Shown: piece after piece, positions 9,383 to 21,154 of the stretch
Numbering within the stretch: the stretch's first letter is position 1
Layout of the letters: every line of letters begins with the position of its first letter
Source: Hymenoscyphus infarciens
Taxonomy: Eukaryota; Ascomycota; Leotiomycetes; Helotiales; Helotiaceae
Assembly (NCBI GenBank): GCA_001414345.1
Contig: LLCB01000074.1
Span: 124,001 to 188,000, forward strand
Direction: 5' to 3'
Length of the DNA stretch: 64,000 bases
The notes under the pieces: generated by a model
Told to the model about the DNA's origin: nothing
Database searches by the model: none
Seen by the model: only the letters and a program-made list of their open reading frames with translations
Translations under genes and position numbers: made by a program

Positions 9383-12300
9383 CTAATTAGTGGACGTATA
9401 GATTAGATACTTAGTTACTTCGTATATTTCTGCTATAGGCATGCTTATATAAAAGTAAACTTAATATTACTAGTAGACTCCTCTTCTCTAATCGTAACTC
9501 CTTCTACTATTTAATAACTTTGATAAACAGTAAACGCTTCTTAATATAGGAAGTACTGATTACTAATACTAACCTCCTATTATCCCCTAAGATAATTTAT
9601 ACTCTCTAAGACACCTATTTACCTAAAACCTAATATCTCTTTCACCTACTAAGTAAAGTATAAACGGACTTTTGATAATATCTAAATTTAATTTAAGTAA
9701 TAATAACATCTATAACATCTATAATATCTATAATATGACGGACACGCTAGCACCGATTCCGACGACTTTGGAGGCTTTAACTTCGGTACTAAAAGAAGCT
9801 CTAAAGCTAGTACTAAAGCTAAAGTTAATATAAATAGAAGAGACGATTTTTGTAGTTAAACGAGAAGAGGAGTATACTAAAGGAGAGAACGAAGACCTTC
9901 TTCTTTGGGACGAATTTTAAGTAGACTTTGAAAGATAGGATTAAGATAAATTCGCTAAAATCTACTAATCTACTACTACTAAGTTATAACGAACACTTCG
10001 TAGAAGAGGTGTATAGGTTAAGATAGATAGACATAAGATGCTTATATCTTAAGTACTATATAATACCGCTACTGAGGTTAACCTAACTAAGTAGTTAGAC
10101 GAAGAATTAAAAGATATAGTATTAAGAGGGGCTAGTACTAAAGAATTTAGATCTTATTATAAATATATAGCGGAATACGCTAAAAGATAATAAAAGCTAT
10201 AGTAATAATAACTCTAATAATAATAACCTCTAGCTAAAAATATTACTTAAAACACCTAATCTAAGACAAAGGCTAGAGACGAAGCTTTATAAGCATCCTT
10301 TGTATAATAATAATAATAACCGATATTATCATAATAACTGATATTGTTATAATAACTAATATCTTTAACGACTTTAATCTTGTTAACTAAAAGGAAAGAC
10401 CTAAGCGATCTAGCACGACCTCTAATCTAACTTTTAAGTCTACTAAAAGATAACTGAACCTCCTTCTTTATATTCTATTAATTTAGCGAAGATACTAGTA
10501 ACGACGATTTCAACAATACCTCTAAGTATCTAGAATATAATTAGCAATAAGATGATTATAGCGGAAGGCTACTAGTACGAATAAATATAGTACATTTTAA
10601 AGATGAATTACCTTCTTAAAGTTTAAAAGGTTAAGACTACTCTTGTGTATTAGGCACTCTTATGAAGGTATATAAGGATAATTAAAAGTATAGTAGAAAA
10701 GAAGATAACTTTACAATTAAAGTTATAATATTTAAGGATATATGTAAGAGAAGTAAGGTATTACCTATGATTTACTCTCTTACCTTCCCTACTATACTAA
10801 AAGGCAACGCTTTGAATTACTTTTATATTATACTTTTTAATAAAAATAATAATTAATCTTTTAAAGTTTTATCTATATCTATATAACGATACTTCGAAGA
10901 TAAACTTTACGAAAGAAGCTAATTATCTAAGTAGAATAATATTAATTTATAGAAGATAATTTAAGTATTTAGAGTATTAATATTATAGTGTTTTGAAGAT
11001 ATGTTGTTAAGACTTAATTTACTAAGATTTTCTCTCTTTACTAACTTTCGTACTAATAGTTAGTTTTTAAATAAGCTAATTTTAGTATATGAAAAGGTCC
11101 TAGATTATACTATTATAATATTAACCTTACTCTAAGACCCTTTAATTTCTAATACTATTACCCTTCTATGAAGTTCAATCTGATCTTATATAAAAGTCTA
11201 CTTAGAGACAGTTATAAACGAAACTATGATAACTAAGAGGCACTTTTATAAGAGTAGATAATACAGTATAAATAAATTTAGTAATATAGATTAATATAAG
11301 AAGAAGAGAATATATTATATATATAGAAAGGATGACTATTTATCTTAAGATTATAGTTAAGAAGAGTAAGACTATTACTTTACTAAATAGACTAATAAGA
11401 ATTCTAGATACTTTAAAAGTAAGTAAGACAAGTATGCTAGAAAGGTATATAATACTAATATAGCATATACTTAGAGTACTTAAAAGGAGGAGATATTAGA
11501 GACACTTTAAGCTATTACTCTGTTAAAAGAAGATAGTTACTTATCAGATACTAGCTTAGACAACGAAGTTATCTATTATAATATTACTTTCACAGGATTT
11601 ATTAATAATTTAAATACTAAATAACTTACTATAAATTTAATAAGTTTAGTACAAAAACACACTATTAATAGATATATCTTATAAAACCTAAACAACCTAA
11701 ATAACACTTTTAACATTATATATAAATTTATAAAGGAAGTATTTATAATAATAGCTAAAAGATATATAAAAGAGAACTTCTTTAGTGTAATAATTGATAC
11801 TAGAGTAGCTTGAAAGTTAAGTATAGGATATAACTAATATCTCGTATATATTAAACTTATTAAAAGTGTTTTAATTAACAAAGGTATAAAGAGCTAATTT
11901 AATATCTAGTTTAGTAAGAGATATACTCTATCTTTAGGATTAATAATAATCAATATGTTAATTAGAAAAGCTAAATTCTATATAGTATAATCTAATACCC
12001 CTTTTATCCTTTATATTAACGATATAGATAACCTAAAAGTTACCTTAAATAATCTTTAAAACATACTTATTTAAGAGAATAAGAAGAGAATAGAGATTGA
12101 AAGGTTCTCTATTATATAACGATTTAGACACCCTTTTCTACTCTAAGATAAAGCTATATATAACTTCATATAGGAGTACCTAATATTTCTTATAAATATT
12201 AATATTTAACAACTTTATAGGCGATTTGGCTACTTATCAGTACTAAGATTATAACGTGTACTAGAAAGAGCTAGGCATCGTATTAACTAAGGCATCCTTT

Positions 12301-15234
12301 AATATCTTGCTAAATTTTACGAATACTATTAAAAGTATAGAAGTTCGCCTAGCTAATTTAAGTTTACCTTTTATAATAACTTTAAATTTAATTATAATAT
12401 TTTAATTAATACTTTCTTCCTTAATAAGTAGACGGTTTTATACTATATAAACAAAGTAATAAAGTATTAAGTAAGTGACTTTTTACTAGATATAAAAGCA
12501 ACGACTATATAGGAGGTTTTCTAAAGATATTAGATTAATATATATCTTAGACCCTCTAATTATATTATTATAAATACTAGGATAAACTTTGTTAGAAAGG
12601 ACTTTGTATACTCTGCTATTAGAATAGGTATTATAGTAAAAACTATACTAGTTAAAGTATATAATTTAATTAGTATAGTAGAACGTTACTATAGACCGAT
12701 TTAATAAGTATATAATATTATACGTAAACAAGAGCTATATCTCTTATAAAGTTTAGTACTTTAAATAGCCTTTAAAGTAATCAACGATATAGTAGGCCTA
12801 AATAGACTAGTCTCTACTCTATTAGTATATAGGGTATATACTTAAATAACCATAACCGACGTACCTTCGTAACCGATTTCTACAAGATCTGAGACCTATA
12901 AAAAGGCTACTTAAGAGGTATAAAAGTGGATTATATCCTATTAAGTTAAAGAAGCTCTTAATATGTAAAATAGATTAATTAACCGAGTTAAGAACTTACT
13001 CTTAAATTTAGATGTTTTAATATAGAGAGAGTATATAAAGTCTTAGATAGAACCTTTTGTCCTTTAAGGAATTGAGAATAAGGACTATATTATAGTGCTA
13101 CTAAGCAGTCTTATAAAGTTTTAATCTATAGTTATAAAGCTATACTTTATTAAAACTTCTAAAACTTTTGGAATAACACCGGCGACTAAGGAAGTTTCTA
13201 GCATAGCACTGTCTGAAACGATATTATAACTCTATAAAAAAGGAGGAACTTTTAAGTAATAAGGTAGGTAAGATGTTAAATAATATTCACCTTCTCTCTA
13301 ATACCGACTTCGATAGTTATAAATCTACTAAAATACCGATATTCTAGAAACTATACTGGAACCTCTCTAGAAGCGCGGACGTGGACAGCCTTGAAAGTAT
13401 CTAAGGCCTTTAGATAATATCGAAGTATTGTTCTAGTAGTTAGACACTCTTATTGACGATATTAACTATATTACTCTTAAAGATGTTAAAACCTTTCTTA
13501 TTAATTTAAGTGAACCTTATAATATTAAAGTCTTTATAGCTAATAATAGTATAATATATGTTAAATCGTAATAAAAGAAGATTAATAGATTAACTAATTA
13601 TAGTGTTTTTAAGATTGTCACTTAAAAGGAATTACCTCTTAATACTAGAATATTCAGATCATGCTTTATAAATAACATTAAATTCAAGGGTATAGCACTT
13701 ACTTTTACAAAGTTAAAATTAGTTATTTAAGTATATAATAATACTAGGAAATCACTAGTACTTACCTAGACGCCTACTATTTAGAGAGTAAGCTAGAGAA
13801 TAATCCTTATACTTATTATAATACTTCTAAGCTTATAAGTATTTATTTAGGATATTATATAAGCGTATATATAATTATTAACTAACTTAAATCAGAAATT
13901 CTTTATATACTCTTTTAAAAGTTATCTCTAATAGGTAGATATATTCTTTAAAGTAATTAGACTACTATATAGTATTCTAGAAGCTAGTAATCACTAGTTT
14001 ATAACGTATTATAAACACTATATTATAAGGCTTATGATAGAATAGTTAACTTTTAACTTTTATCTTTTATATACTAAATTATACTAGTACGATAAGTAAG
14101 CAAAGTTGGATGCCTCTTTTAGTATAGTAGGCTTTTAAACTAATAATACTCTTATACTTGCTAATAATACTTTTACTAACAAAGAAGAGCTTACTATTAA
14201 CGAAGCCGGATTTATGTCTAAAAAGAGAGAAAAGCTTACTATTAACTATCTAATTAAATTTAATAGAGAGCTAATTACTAAGTATTATAATAGCTCTATA
14301 TTTCTTACTTAGAATTATATAAAACACTTAGATTTAGTATAAAAGGTCTTATTTAAGATATCTAATATAAAAGGGACATTATATATAGTAGATACTAAAG
14401 ATTAATATATTATATAATATACTAGAGAGGTATACTTAGTTACGGTATCTTAGCCTAAAGCTACTTTCGACTTATTATATACTACTTAAACTATCAATCC
14501 TTAAAATAATAATATTTCACTTCTTAATAAGCGAATTTAATAGTAAATCGACAATCCTTTAAAAGGACTTAAATTTATTAAATTAGATAAATCTTCTTTA
14601 AAGTTATATACTTTTATTAATAGATTATTTACTAATAATAAAGACTTATTATTATAAATCGGTTATGTTATTACTCTTATAGATAAAGATAATAATACTA
14701 ATATCTTATATTAGTCTTCTACTAAATATAAGAGAGTTACCTATAGTATTTTAGTATTAGAATTATATATAATAAGCTCTAGATTTAACGCTATAGCTTT
14801 AATAAAATCGACTTTTAAAAGTATCTTAGGATTTAAGGTACTACTTATAGCGTATATCGATTTAAAGTCTATTTATGAATATATAGCTAAATTAGGTACG
14901 ACTAAGGAGAAGTAACTAATAATTAACGTTATGTACCTATAAGAAGTATATAAATTAAGAGAGATTAATAAGATTAAATAAATCGATAGTAAGAGTAATC
15001 CTACGGATACTATAACTAAAAAGGGTTGCTATAATGCCTTATAAAAGTTGATCAATACTAATAAGCTAGACATTAACCTTATAGAGTAGGTAGAACGAAA
15101 TAAGAGATAATAAGAGACTGAAATAGAGCCTCCTCATTAGTCGAGGATAGGGAATAGAGGGCTCTAATTAGTTAGATCAGATATATAATTTTTAATAGTT
15201 TTAAGTAACTTCTGTTATTTTAAAGAAGTGTCAG

Positions 15235-15408
15235 TGTTAGTATATATATATTTAAGGGGTAAATAGCGATTTAGATTAGTATACGTAGGTATACGTGTAC
15301 TCGCTTAGAGGCTACTTAAGTAGGTATCGTAGCTAGCTTTACTTGGTATGTATGAACGATAATATAACTCTTTTTGCATCGCTTTTATGACCATAAGTCA
15401 TACTAACA
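15235..15408 (+). repeat. 3' long terminal repeat
   Basis: 174 bp, starting TGTTAGTATA and ending CATACTAACA, giving a good terminal inverted repeat. It is followed directly by the target duplication CATGA. Confidence 0.9.
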
Positions 15409-15413
15409 CATGA

Positions 15414-16445
15414 TGTCATATTCCAGACTCATTGAGTACCCGCTAGATGATACAGTGCTAACCTTGCTACCATTTATAAGTTTTGTTGCAAATCACGAAC
15501 AGTTAAGCAGGACTAGACTTAACAGAGTTGAAGTTCGCTGTCATAGCTTGCAGGGGTAATCCACAGAGCTTAGATTTTGCAGTGAATTGAAGATAGAGCA
15601 CTTGCTTGCTTTTTAAAAGAATGGCAAGTTGTATCCTAACTTCGTGAGTGCGTAGCAAATACGTTCTTGTTTAGATAGACCACCACTAAGAAATAGTTTA
15701 GCCTATGTTTTTTTTAATTTTAGTGAGAAACATCAGAATGAGAATAGAAACCACAAGAAAAGAGGGCGGAGGGCTCTTCTTGTCTGGCCTCAATGAGAAT
15801 AATTTCGCGAAGTTTTTACTTGCTGCTAGTGAGAAGATACAAAAGAGCAGAATTCAAGGAGGCACCTAGTACTTTGACACCCAACCTAGAGGAAAATTGT
15901 TTATTTGGTTCTCTGTTTTCCACGTAACACTCTTTTGTTGACGCTAGGAGGGATTCCAATTTAAGTGACTCCACATATCCTCGAGGTCTCCAACCTACAC
16001 CTTATTAGCCCAGAAATGATTCAAGCCTACAGAAGACAGTTAGAAATCAAATCCTGTATACTCGTTCAACAAGTAGAAAACATTCAGCCAGAAATGGCGC
16101 ATACACGTGACAGCTCCTCTGGAACCAACCACGGCAACTTCTAAATTTAGCCCTGCCAACTACATCACACCCCTCCATCCCCTACCAGAAATTCACGTAA
16201 CTAAAATGAACGATCGAGTGCATACAAAAACAACCCTTGCAGCATGATCTATCTAAAAAAAAAAATGCAAATAAATAGAGTTATTCAAGAAGCATTCCCA
16301 CTGTGACTTCCGTAAGTACACATGAATGGAAAACATTGTGAGACAATCACCATTTCAAGCAATATAAAAACCCGTAGAATGGAACTCTAAACCTCATAAA
16401 TACATCTCATCTGAACCATCGTATAGATACCAACCAATTCATGCC
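15414..16445. other. Intergenic, no gene recognised
   Basis: About 1 kb of moderate composition. The first 100 bases, read on the minus strand, would continue the Lys-rich frame on the far side of the retrotransposon if the insertion were removed. The last 200 bases form the leader of the RNase III-like gene. Its ATG at 16446 overlaps a two-codon upstream frame (16441-16449, ATG CCA TGA). Confidence 0.45.
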
Positions 16446-17258
16446 ATGATAGACGAAAAATCCGCATACCAAGCCTCCCAGGTTTCCCTCGCATCAAAAT
16501 CCTCCAACCCCAACTCCATCTCAAAAGACGAGAAATACCCCCCAAAACACCCCTACTCCGCCTCAACACCAACACTCGTAGGTTCCATCCACCACTACCC
16601 CGCTGAATCCAGCACAACCGGCGGCCACCGCCTCCCAATATCGCAAACCGTCCATCTCCCCCGCGGCGTCGCAACCCGCACAATCCACGCAGACGACTGG
16701 CTAGCCCGCGTCCAAAACAACCTCCAATACACCTTCACCACCCCCGACCTCCTAGAAGAAGCCCTCGAATCCCCAGGCTCGGGAATAACCATCGTAGGAA
16801 AGTCCTGCCGTCAATGCACAGATGGAAACAAAGGGCTCGCAAAAATAGGAAAGAGTGCTATGAAACTAGTGTTAAAAGAGTCCTGCTATACGCTTAGGAT
16901 GTCAGATAGTATGTCTCTGTATCCACTAGGGAAGGGACTTGAATCTTTTCGGGCACTGATGAAAGTAGGTTCTACGAAAAGAACGGTGGAGAATATCCTT
17001 GGGTGGAGAAATTTAGATAGACTTGGTAGGACGAGTAGACTTGAGCAATTTGTTAGACCGAAGATGAGACTGGAGGGGTCGAAGGGAAAGAATCCTTGGT
17101 ATCTTGTGAAGGATGATATTGCGAGGGAGGATCCAACGAGGACGATTGCTAGGGCTGTCAAGGCTGTGGTTGGGGCGGTTTACTTTGATGGGGGGTATTC
17201 AGCTGTGAGGATGGTGATGGAGGTATTGGATTTGGTAATTAGGGTTCCTAATAATTGA
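16446..17258 (+). CDS. RNase III-fold protein lacking catalytic residues
   Basis: Intronless, 270 residues. After about 85 disordered residues comes WLARVQNNLQYTFTTPDLLEEALESPGSG, the first helices of an RNase III domain. Next is NKGLAKIGKSAMKLVL where active enzymes have NERLEFLGDAVL, and near the end ARAVKAVVGAVYFDGG where active enzymes have ADAFEALIGAIYLDGG. The fold signature is clear, but the metal-binding Glu and Asp positions read Ala/Lys and Arg/Lys, so cleavage activity is unlikely. No double-stranded RNA-binding domain follows. It could be a structural or RNA-binding protein, comparable to the inactive RNase III folds of the mitoribosomal proteins mL44 and mL57. No mitochondrial targeting signal is obvious. 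Confidence 0.7.
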   Translation: MIDEKSAYQASQVSLASKSSNPNSISKDEKYPPKHPYSASTPTLVGSIHHYPAESSTTGGHRLPISQTVHLPRGVATRTIHADDWLARVQNNLQYTFTTPDLLEEALESPGSGITIVGKSCRQCTDGNKGLAKIGKSAMKLVLKESCYTLRMSDSMSLYPLGKGLESFRALMKVGSTKRTVENILGWRNLDRLGRTSRLEQFVRPKMRLEGSKGKNPWYLVKDDIAREDPTRTIARAVKAVVGAVYFDGGYSAVRMVMEVLDLVIRVPNN

Positions 17259-18464
17259 AAGATGAGGGGTTGAGGTGGTTAACGATTGGATTAATAGGAG
17301 TGTGGATGTCTTAATGAAAGTTCATTGTTTTATTGGGGGTGGATCTCAGAACAGGATTAATGAAATATAAGAAAAGGAGGTGAAATGCGAGTCACTAGGT
17401 TGATGGATAATAGTAGTGAAGATGTGACAACGAAAGTAGGTTGCTTCACCATGTTGATGAGGGGTAAACCCTTGAAAAGGTTTTAAGTGATTTCTTAAAT
17501 CACGGGTAATCACCTCAGAGCTCCACATGACCATAAGTGAATGTATAGAGTGTTATCAAGGAAGTCCTTGAAATACCGTTGGGTCGTTTTTAATGTAGCC
17601 CGCTTGGTGGTTGTTTTATCAGAGTGCTATTGTCCATTGACGAGCTCTAGGCAAGCAATCACATCGATGCACAATCTCTTTTCAAATCAGAAGTAGTTAC
17701 ACACGACTTCCAACCCTATGTAGAGGTAGCATATGGAGTGCCCAGGGTATTTGGTGAAGATGTAGCAACTATGGTGCACCCAACAAACAAAGAGCAGCCT
17801 GATATCAAGTCCCCTTAAAATGCACAGACCAAGGCAAGGGGGTTCCAGGTTCTTGCAGCTTGACCATGATGTCTGTAAGTGATTGGGGCTGAAAGGAATG
17901 GTGTCTTTTGAAGGAAGAGGATGGCTTGTAAGATATGCGTGAACATCTGGGTATGACATGGTCCCTATGTCGCTTAGATTACTTGAATGGGGGACTTGCA
18001 GTGCGGCAGAGACTTTTCCTCGCTTGTGGTTGGCTGACCCCAGGTGAGCCAGGACTCCGCACCTTAAAAGCCCCGACTCCCCCCTCCCACACCATCTTTC
18101 CTTCACACTCTTCTCTTCTCCTACATCTCTTTTCCATCATCTTATCAACCCTCATCAAACACTTTGCAACTTCATTGAACATCCTAAGACCCCTATGAGG
18201 ACTTCCACACGTGAGCCATATTGGATACCCTCGATTTACCCTTACTGCTTGATTGAGTGAGGGAGCTTCGGCCAAGGCACATCCCATCAACGTCGCCCAT
18301 CAACAATCCACTTGGATGAAAACTCCATCAAACTCTTCCACCATCCAACAATATCCATTAATATTCCATCATCATTGTCGAGTAACAACCCATACAACTT
18401 CATACAACGCTTCAAAATTAGCTTATCCATCATCATTGACGCCGCCTGGAAAATTCCAACCTCC
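17259..18464. other. Intergenic, no gene recognised
   Basis: Holds the 3' flank of the RNase III-like gene and, from about 18050, a C/T- and CATC-rich stretch typical of a fungal promoter and leader for the following gene. Several overlapping short frames occur on both strands, but none has domain character. Confidence 0.5.
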
Positions 18465-19331
18465 ATGTCTGCCTTCCTAGTATATCCGAACCAGACTTCT
18501 AGCCACAGATACACCATGTGCCACTTGGATCCAGTTCAACCATTTGAGCTCTCGAGCGGCCAGACGATGGCTGCAAGGACATCTACCAACAAGAAAGTCC
18601 ATTGGGCTTCCGAGGTAGTAGACAACGAAGACAAGCACACGGGGCTACCCCGCTCGCCCGTCACCGTGCAAAACCATTCATCACCGCACGCCATACCCTC
18701 GTTGAGAATCCGCTTGGATTCGAGCTCCGTATCGTCGACAAGACGTGATGCTCCAATTCGAGATGACCGCCGAAATAGAGCCACACCAGTCGCGAATACA
18801 TCAAAGCCAATCGGTCAAACACGATCCCGATCATCCTCTGATAGTCATTCATCGAAACGGCCTCAAAGCTCACTGTCGACTCCAAGGAAACGTGATCACA
18901 TGACTTCAGATGGAACTTCATCCAAGTCCAAAGCCAGGCAATCCAAAGGGGCAGACAGAAAGCGAGGGAATTCGGAACATTCAGCGGCCAATATCTCATC
19001 CAAGCGAGATTCCGGGTCGAGGCCACGACCGGTGCAAATTCCCAAGTTCCTCCCTGCTGTTCCTGAGCCACCGCAGTTTCAACGCCCACCCCCGACTCCC
19101 AGACCGACCCGGCTGCCTACACCTGATTTGGATGATCTCAGTGATCATGATTTTTGCTGTTGCGATCATTCCTTCTGCAGGGGGCACTGCGGTGAGCGTG
19201 ATGACCGTGGTCTTCCCTCATCGAAAATGGATGCTCAGAGTAAGACTATGCTGCCTAACATTTTGTTGGAAACTGCTAACTGTGACCCAGTGCTAGCTGC
19301 TCAGACTTACATCGACGAGAGAAGGTACTGA
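18465..19331 (+). CDS. Disordered protein with C-terminal Cys cluster, function unknown
   Basis: Starts MSAFLVYPNQTSSHRYTM at the first ATG of the frame. It is 288 residues if read through, or 271 if a 51-nt intron (19240-19290, GTAAGA...CTAAC...CCCAG) is removed; both readings stay in frame and end QTYIDERRY. Most of the protein is low-complexity Ser/Arg/Lys-rich and likely disordered, with a Pro-rich section (FQRPPPTPRPTRLPTPD). An unusual Cys/His cluster DHDFCCCDHSFCRGHCGERDD follows, which might bind metal. Basic stretches (STPRKRDH, ADRKRG) would fit a nuclear protein. I do not recognise a family. Confidence 0.6.
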   Translation: MSAFLVYPNQTSSHRYTMCHLDPVQPFELSSGQTMAARTSTNKKVHWASEVVDNEDKHTGLPRSPVTVQNHSSPHAIPSLRIRLDSSSVSSTRRDAPIRDDRRNRATPVANTSKPIGQTRSRSSSDSHSSKRPQSSLSTPRKRDHMTSDGTSSKSKARQSKGADRKRGNSEHSAANISSKRDSGSRPRPVQIPKFLPAVPEPPQFQRPPPTPRPTRLPTPDLDDLSDHDFCCCDHSFCRGHCGERDDRGLPSSKMDAQSKTMLPNILLETANCDPVLAAQTYIDERRY

Positions 19332-20082
19332 GTGACGAGTGTTGAAGTGAATGGAGTGTATGATTTGGCTGGTGTTGTGGTATCTAGGTTGCTGAAATGT
19401 CAATTCCGGCAGGCAACGGGGTTTGGGGTGTTTGGATTTTCGTGTTGTAAAGACGAATTTGAGGGCAGTTCGAAAACATGATTCTCTTTTCAATGAAAAA
19501 ACCGCATAGCTATCAAAAAAGGACTCCATCTCATGACTTCGAAAATTGCCTGTACAGCTTTTAGTCAAGTGTTGGTACCGTTTCGTGGGTTGGCCCAAAA
19601 TCCGGTTGGTTCCAGAATGACAGGAACCCCTTCCGAAACGTGGCTTGGTCGACCTCTGGTGAGCAGCTGACTTCCGACCGGGCATTCGGTCATGGTATTG
19701 ACCCAGTGAGTGATATTGATAGGGCTTCGAGGTATCGGGATGTTGGTCGTTGAGATTTGGGAGGTTTGTCTTTATGAGATGTCGTTGAGGCTCTCTCGTT
19801 AAGGCACTGGTGACGCTCGAAGCCTCCATGCTGATAAGTTCGCTTCGAAACAGGCAACGCGAGTAAATATAAGCACGGTTTACTTCGGCTCCAGCCCGGT
19901 ACCTGCGGCGAGTGCGGGCCGCGATCGGACCTTCCCTTCCCCATAGCAACGCAACCCCACCTTCACACTCCCTCTTACTCTCTTGCTACCCCTCCAAAAG
20001 ATTGCAATAAAAACTCCTAAACAACCACCAAACAACCCTAGAAACACGCGCCAAACAATCACCTCAGAATACAAAGTCAATC
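19332..20082. other. Intergenic, RidA promoter region
   Basis: No gene recognised. The last 120 bases are C/A/T-rich and lead into the RidA start codon, as expected for its 5'-untranslated region. Confidence 0.5.
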
Positions 20083-20598
20083 ATGTCTGAATTCAAGACC
20101 GTCTTTGCGAAGGACGCTGCTCCGCGTAAGCTTCCATACCCTCCCATCCTCTTGCTCAAGAAACCCCACTAACAACCTCACAGCAGCAGGACCATATGTA
20201 CGACTCTCACCTTCCATTTCGCCAATTCCTCAATCGCGAAAGCTCTATAATCTAATGCTTCAATCTAGTCCCACGCAATCGCAACCTCCTCCACAATCTA
20301 CTGCTCCGGCCAAATTCCCTGCACCCCAGCTGGCGAAATCCTCACCCAACCCACCTCCACAATCTCCCAAATGACCGAACTCTGCATCAAGAACCTCTCC
20401 GCCGTCCTCGAGGCAGCAGGCAGTTCCCTCTCCAAGGTCGTCAAGGTCAATGTCTTTTTGACTACCATGGATAACTTTGTCGAGATGAACGGGGTTTACG
20501 AGAAGTTCTTCACACACAAGCCAGCTAGAAGTTGTGTTGCTGTTTACCAGCTTCCTAAGGGCGTTCCAGTTGAGATTGAGTGTATTGCTTTGGCATAA
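20083..20598 (+). CDS. RidA/YjgF-family enamine/imine deaminase
   Basis: Three exons, 20083-20125, 20184-20197 (a 14-nt microexon encoding part of PPAGPY) and 20269-20598, give 128 residues with phase kept throughout. The product reads MSEFKTVFAKDAAP, then PAGPYSHAIATSTIYCSGQI, then AAGSSLSKVVKVNVFLTTMD, and ends with KPARSCVAVYQLPKGVPVEI. These are family landmarks, including the conserved Arg before SCVAV and the terminal Glu-Ile-Glu. RidA proteins form trimers that hydrolyse reactive 2-aminoacrylate and related imines. The fungal members Hmf1 (cytosolic) and Mmf1 (mitochondrial) are the closest named relatives. No targeting sequence is visible, so a cytosolic Hmf1-like role is likelier. 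Confidence 0.9.
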
Positions 20599-21154
20599 GA
20601 GGATTTGATTTCAGGGAATGGGAATTTGGGAGGCATAGATAAAATGGAATGGAAGGTAAGATGTACATATTTCGAAGCTTTGCAGGTCCTCAGAAATACT
20701 CGCAAAGGTTTTTGATAAAGTCAAAATTGATTCTCTCTCTCTCTCTCATTTGTTGGAAGTTTCTTTCCAGATGGATGTAACAGAGACAGTAGATGGATGG
20801 TTCGTTGTTCCAAGTTTCTAAGGAAATTATTTAAATTGCCCTAGGAAGTTGGGACAACGCGTTAGAGGTAGTTATACCTGAAGTATTTACGGCCACTTTC
20901 AATGTCCATTGTGAGGTAGAGTTCGCGCACATCGTACCCCTGAAGAGATAAGTGCCTGAATCTTGACTTCACAACTCAAGAAATCACCAAGAAATGCGCT
21001 CTTATAACAATGTAACACGACGACTTGCCTATTCAGCAATGTATTCCATCTCTTGGATTTCCCACATATGTCTCGTATTACATCAACACGTGCACTGCAA
21101 CTAGTCTACGAAACTTGTCTGCTCCAATAACTATACATAGAAGACGCTGGCTGA
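20599..21154. other. Intergenic, no gene recognised
   Basis: 3' flank of the RidA gene, including a short CT dinucleotide run near 20731-20748. No coding character seen. Confidence 0.5.

Larger units (their letters stand above)
9209..15408 (+). mobile_element. Ty1/copia LTR retrotransposon, full length, RIP-inactivated
   Basis: A 6.2-kb element bounded by two 174-bp LTRs (9209-9382 and 15235-15408) with TGTTAGTAT...ATACTAACA-type ends, and flanked by the 5-bp duplication CATGA (9204-9208 and 15409-15413). The interior is extremely AT-rich with stops in all frames, but plus-strand remnants are readable. Near 11309-11345 is a gag zinc-knuckle-like stretch in which Cys codons have become Tyr. 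Near 14125-14190 is a reverse-transcriptase stretch TNNTLILAN, where the family shows TDDTL. At 14855-15110 is an RNase H tail with DLKSIYEYIAKLGTT and NPTDTITKKGCYNAL. RT before RNase H near the 3' LTR fits Ty1/copia elements. The changes are G-to-A and C-to-T, so RIP is the likely cause. It is not autonomous. Confidence 0.93.

Noticed and set aside
9721..15110. Functional gag-pol coding region in the retrotransposon
   Set aside because: Stops occur every few codons in all frames and catalytic positions are mutated, so no CDS was annotated.
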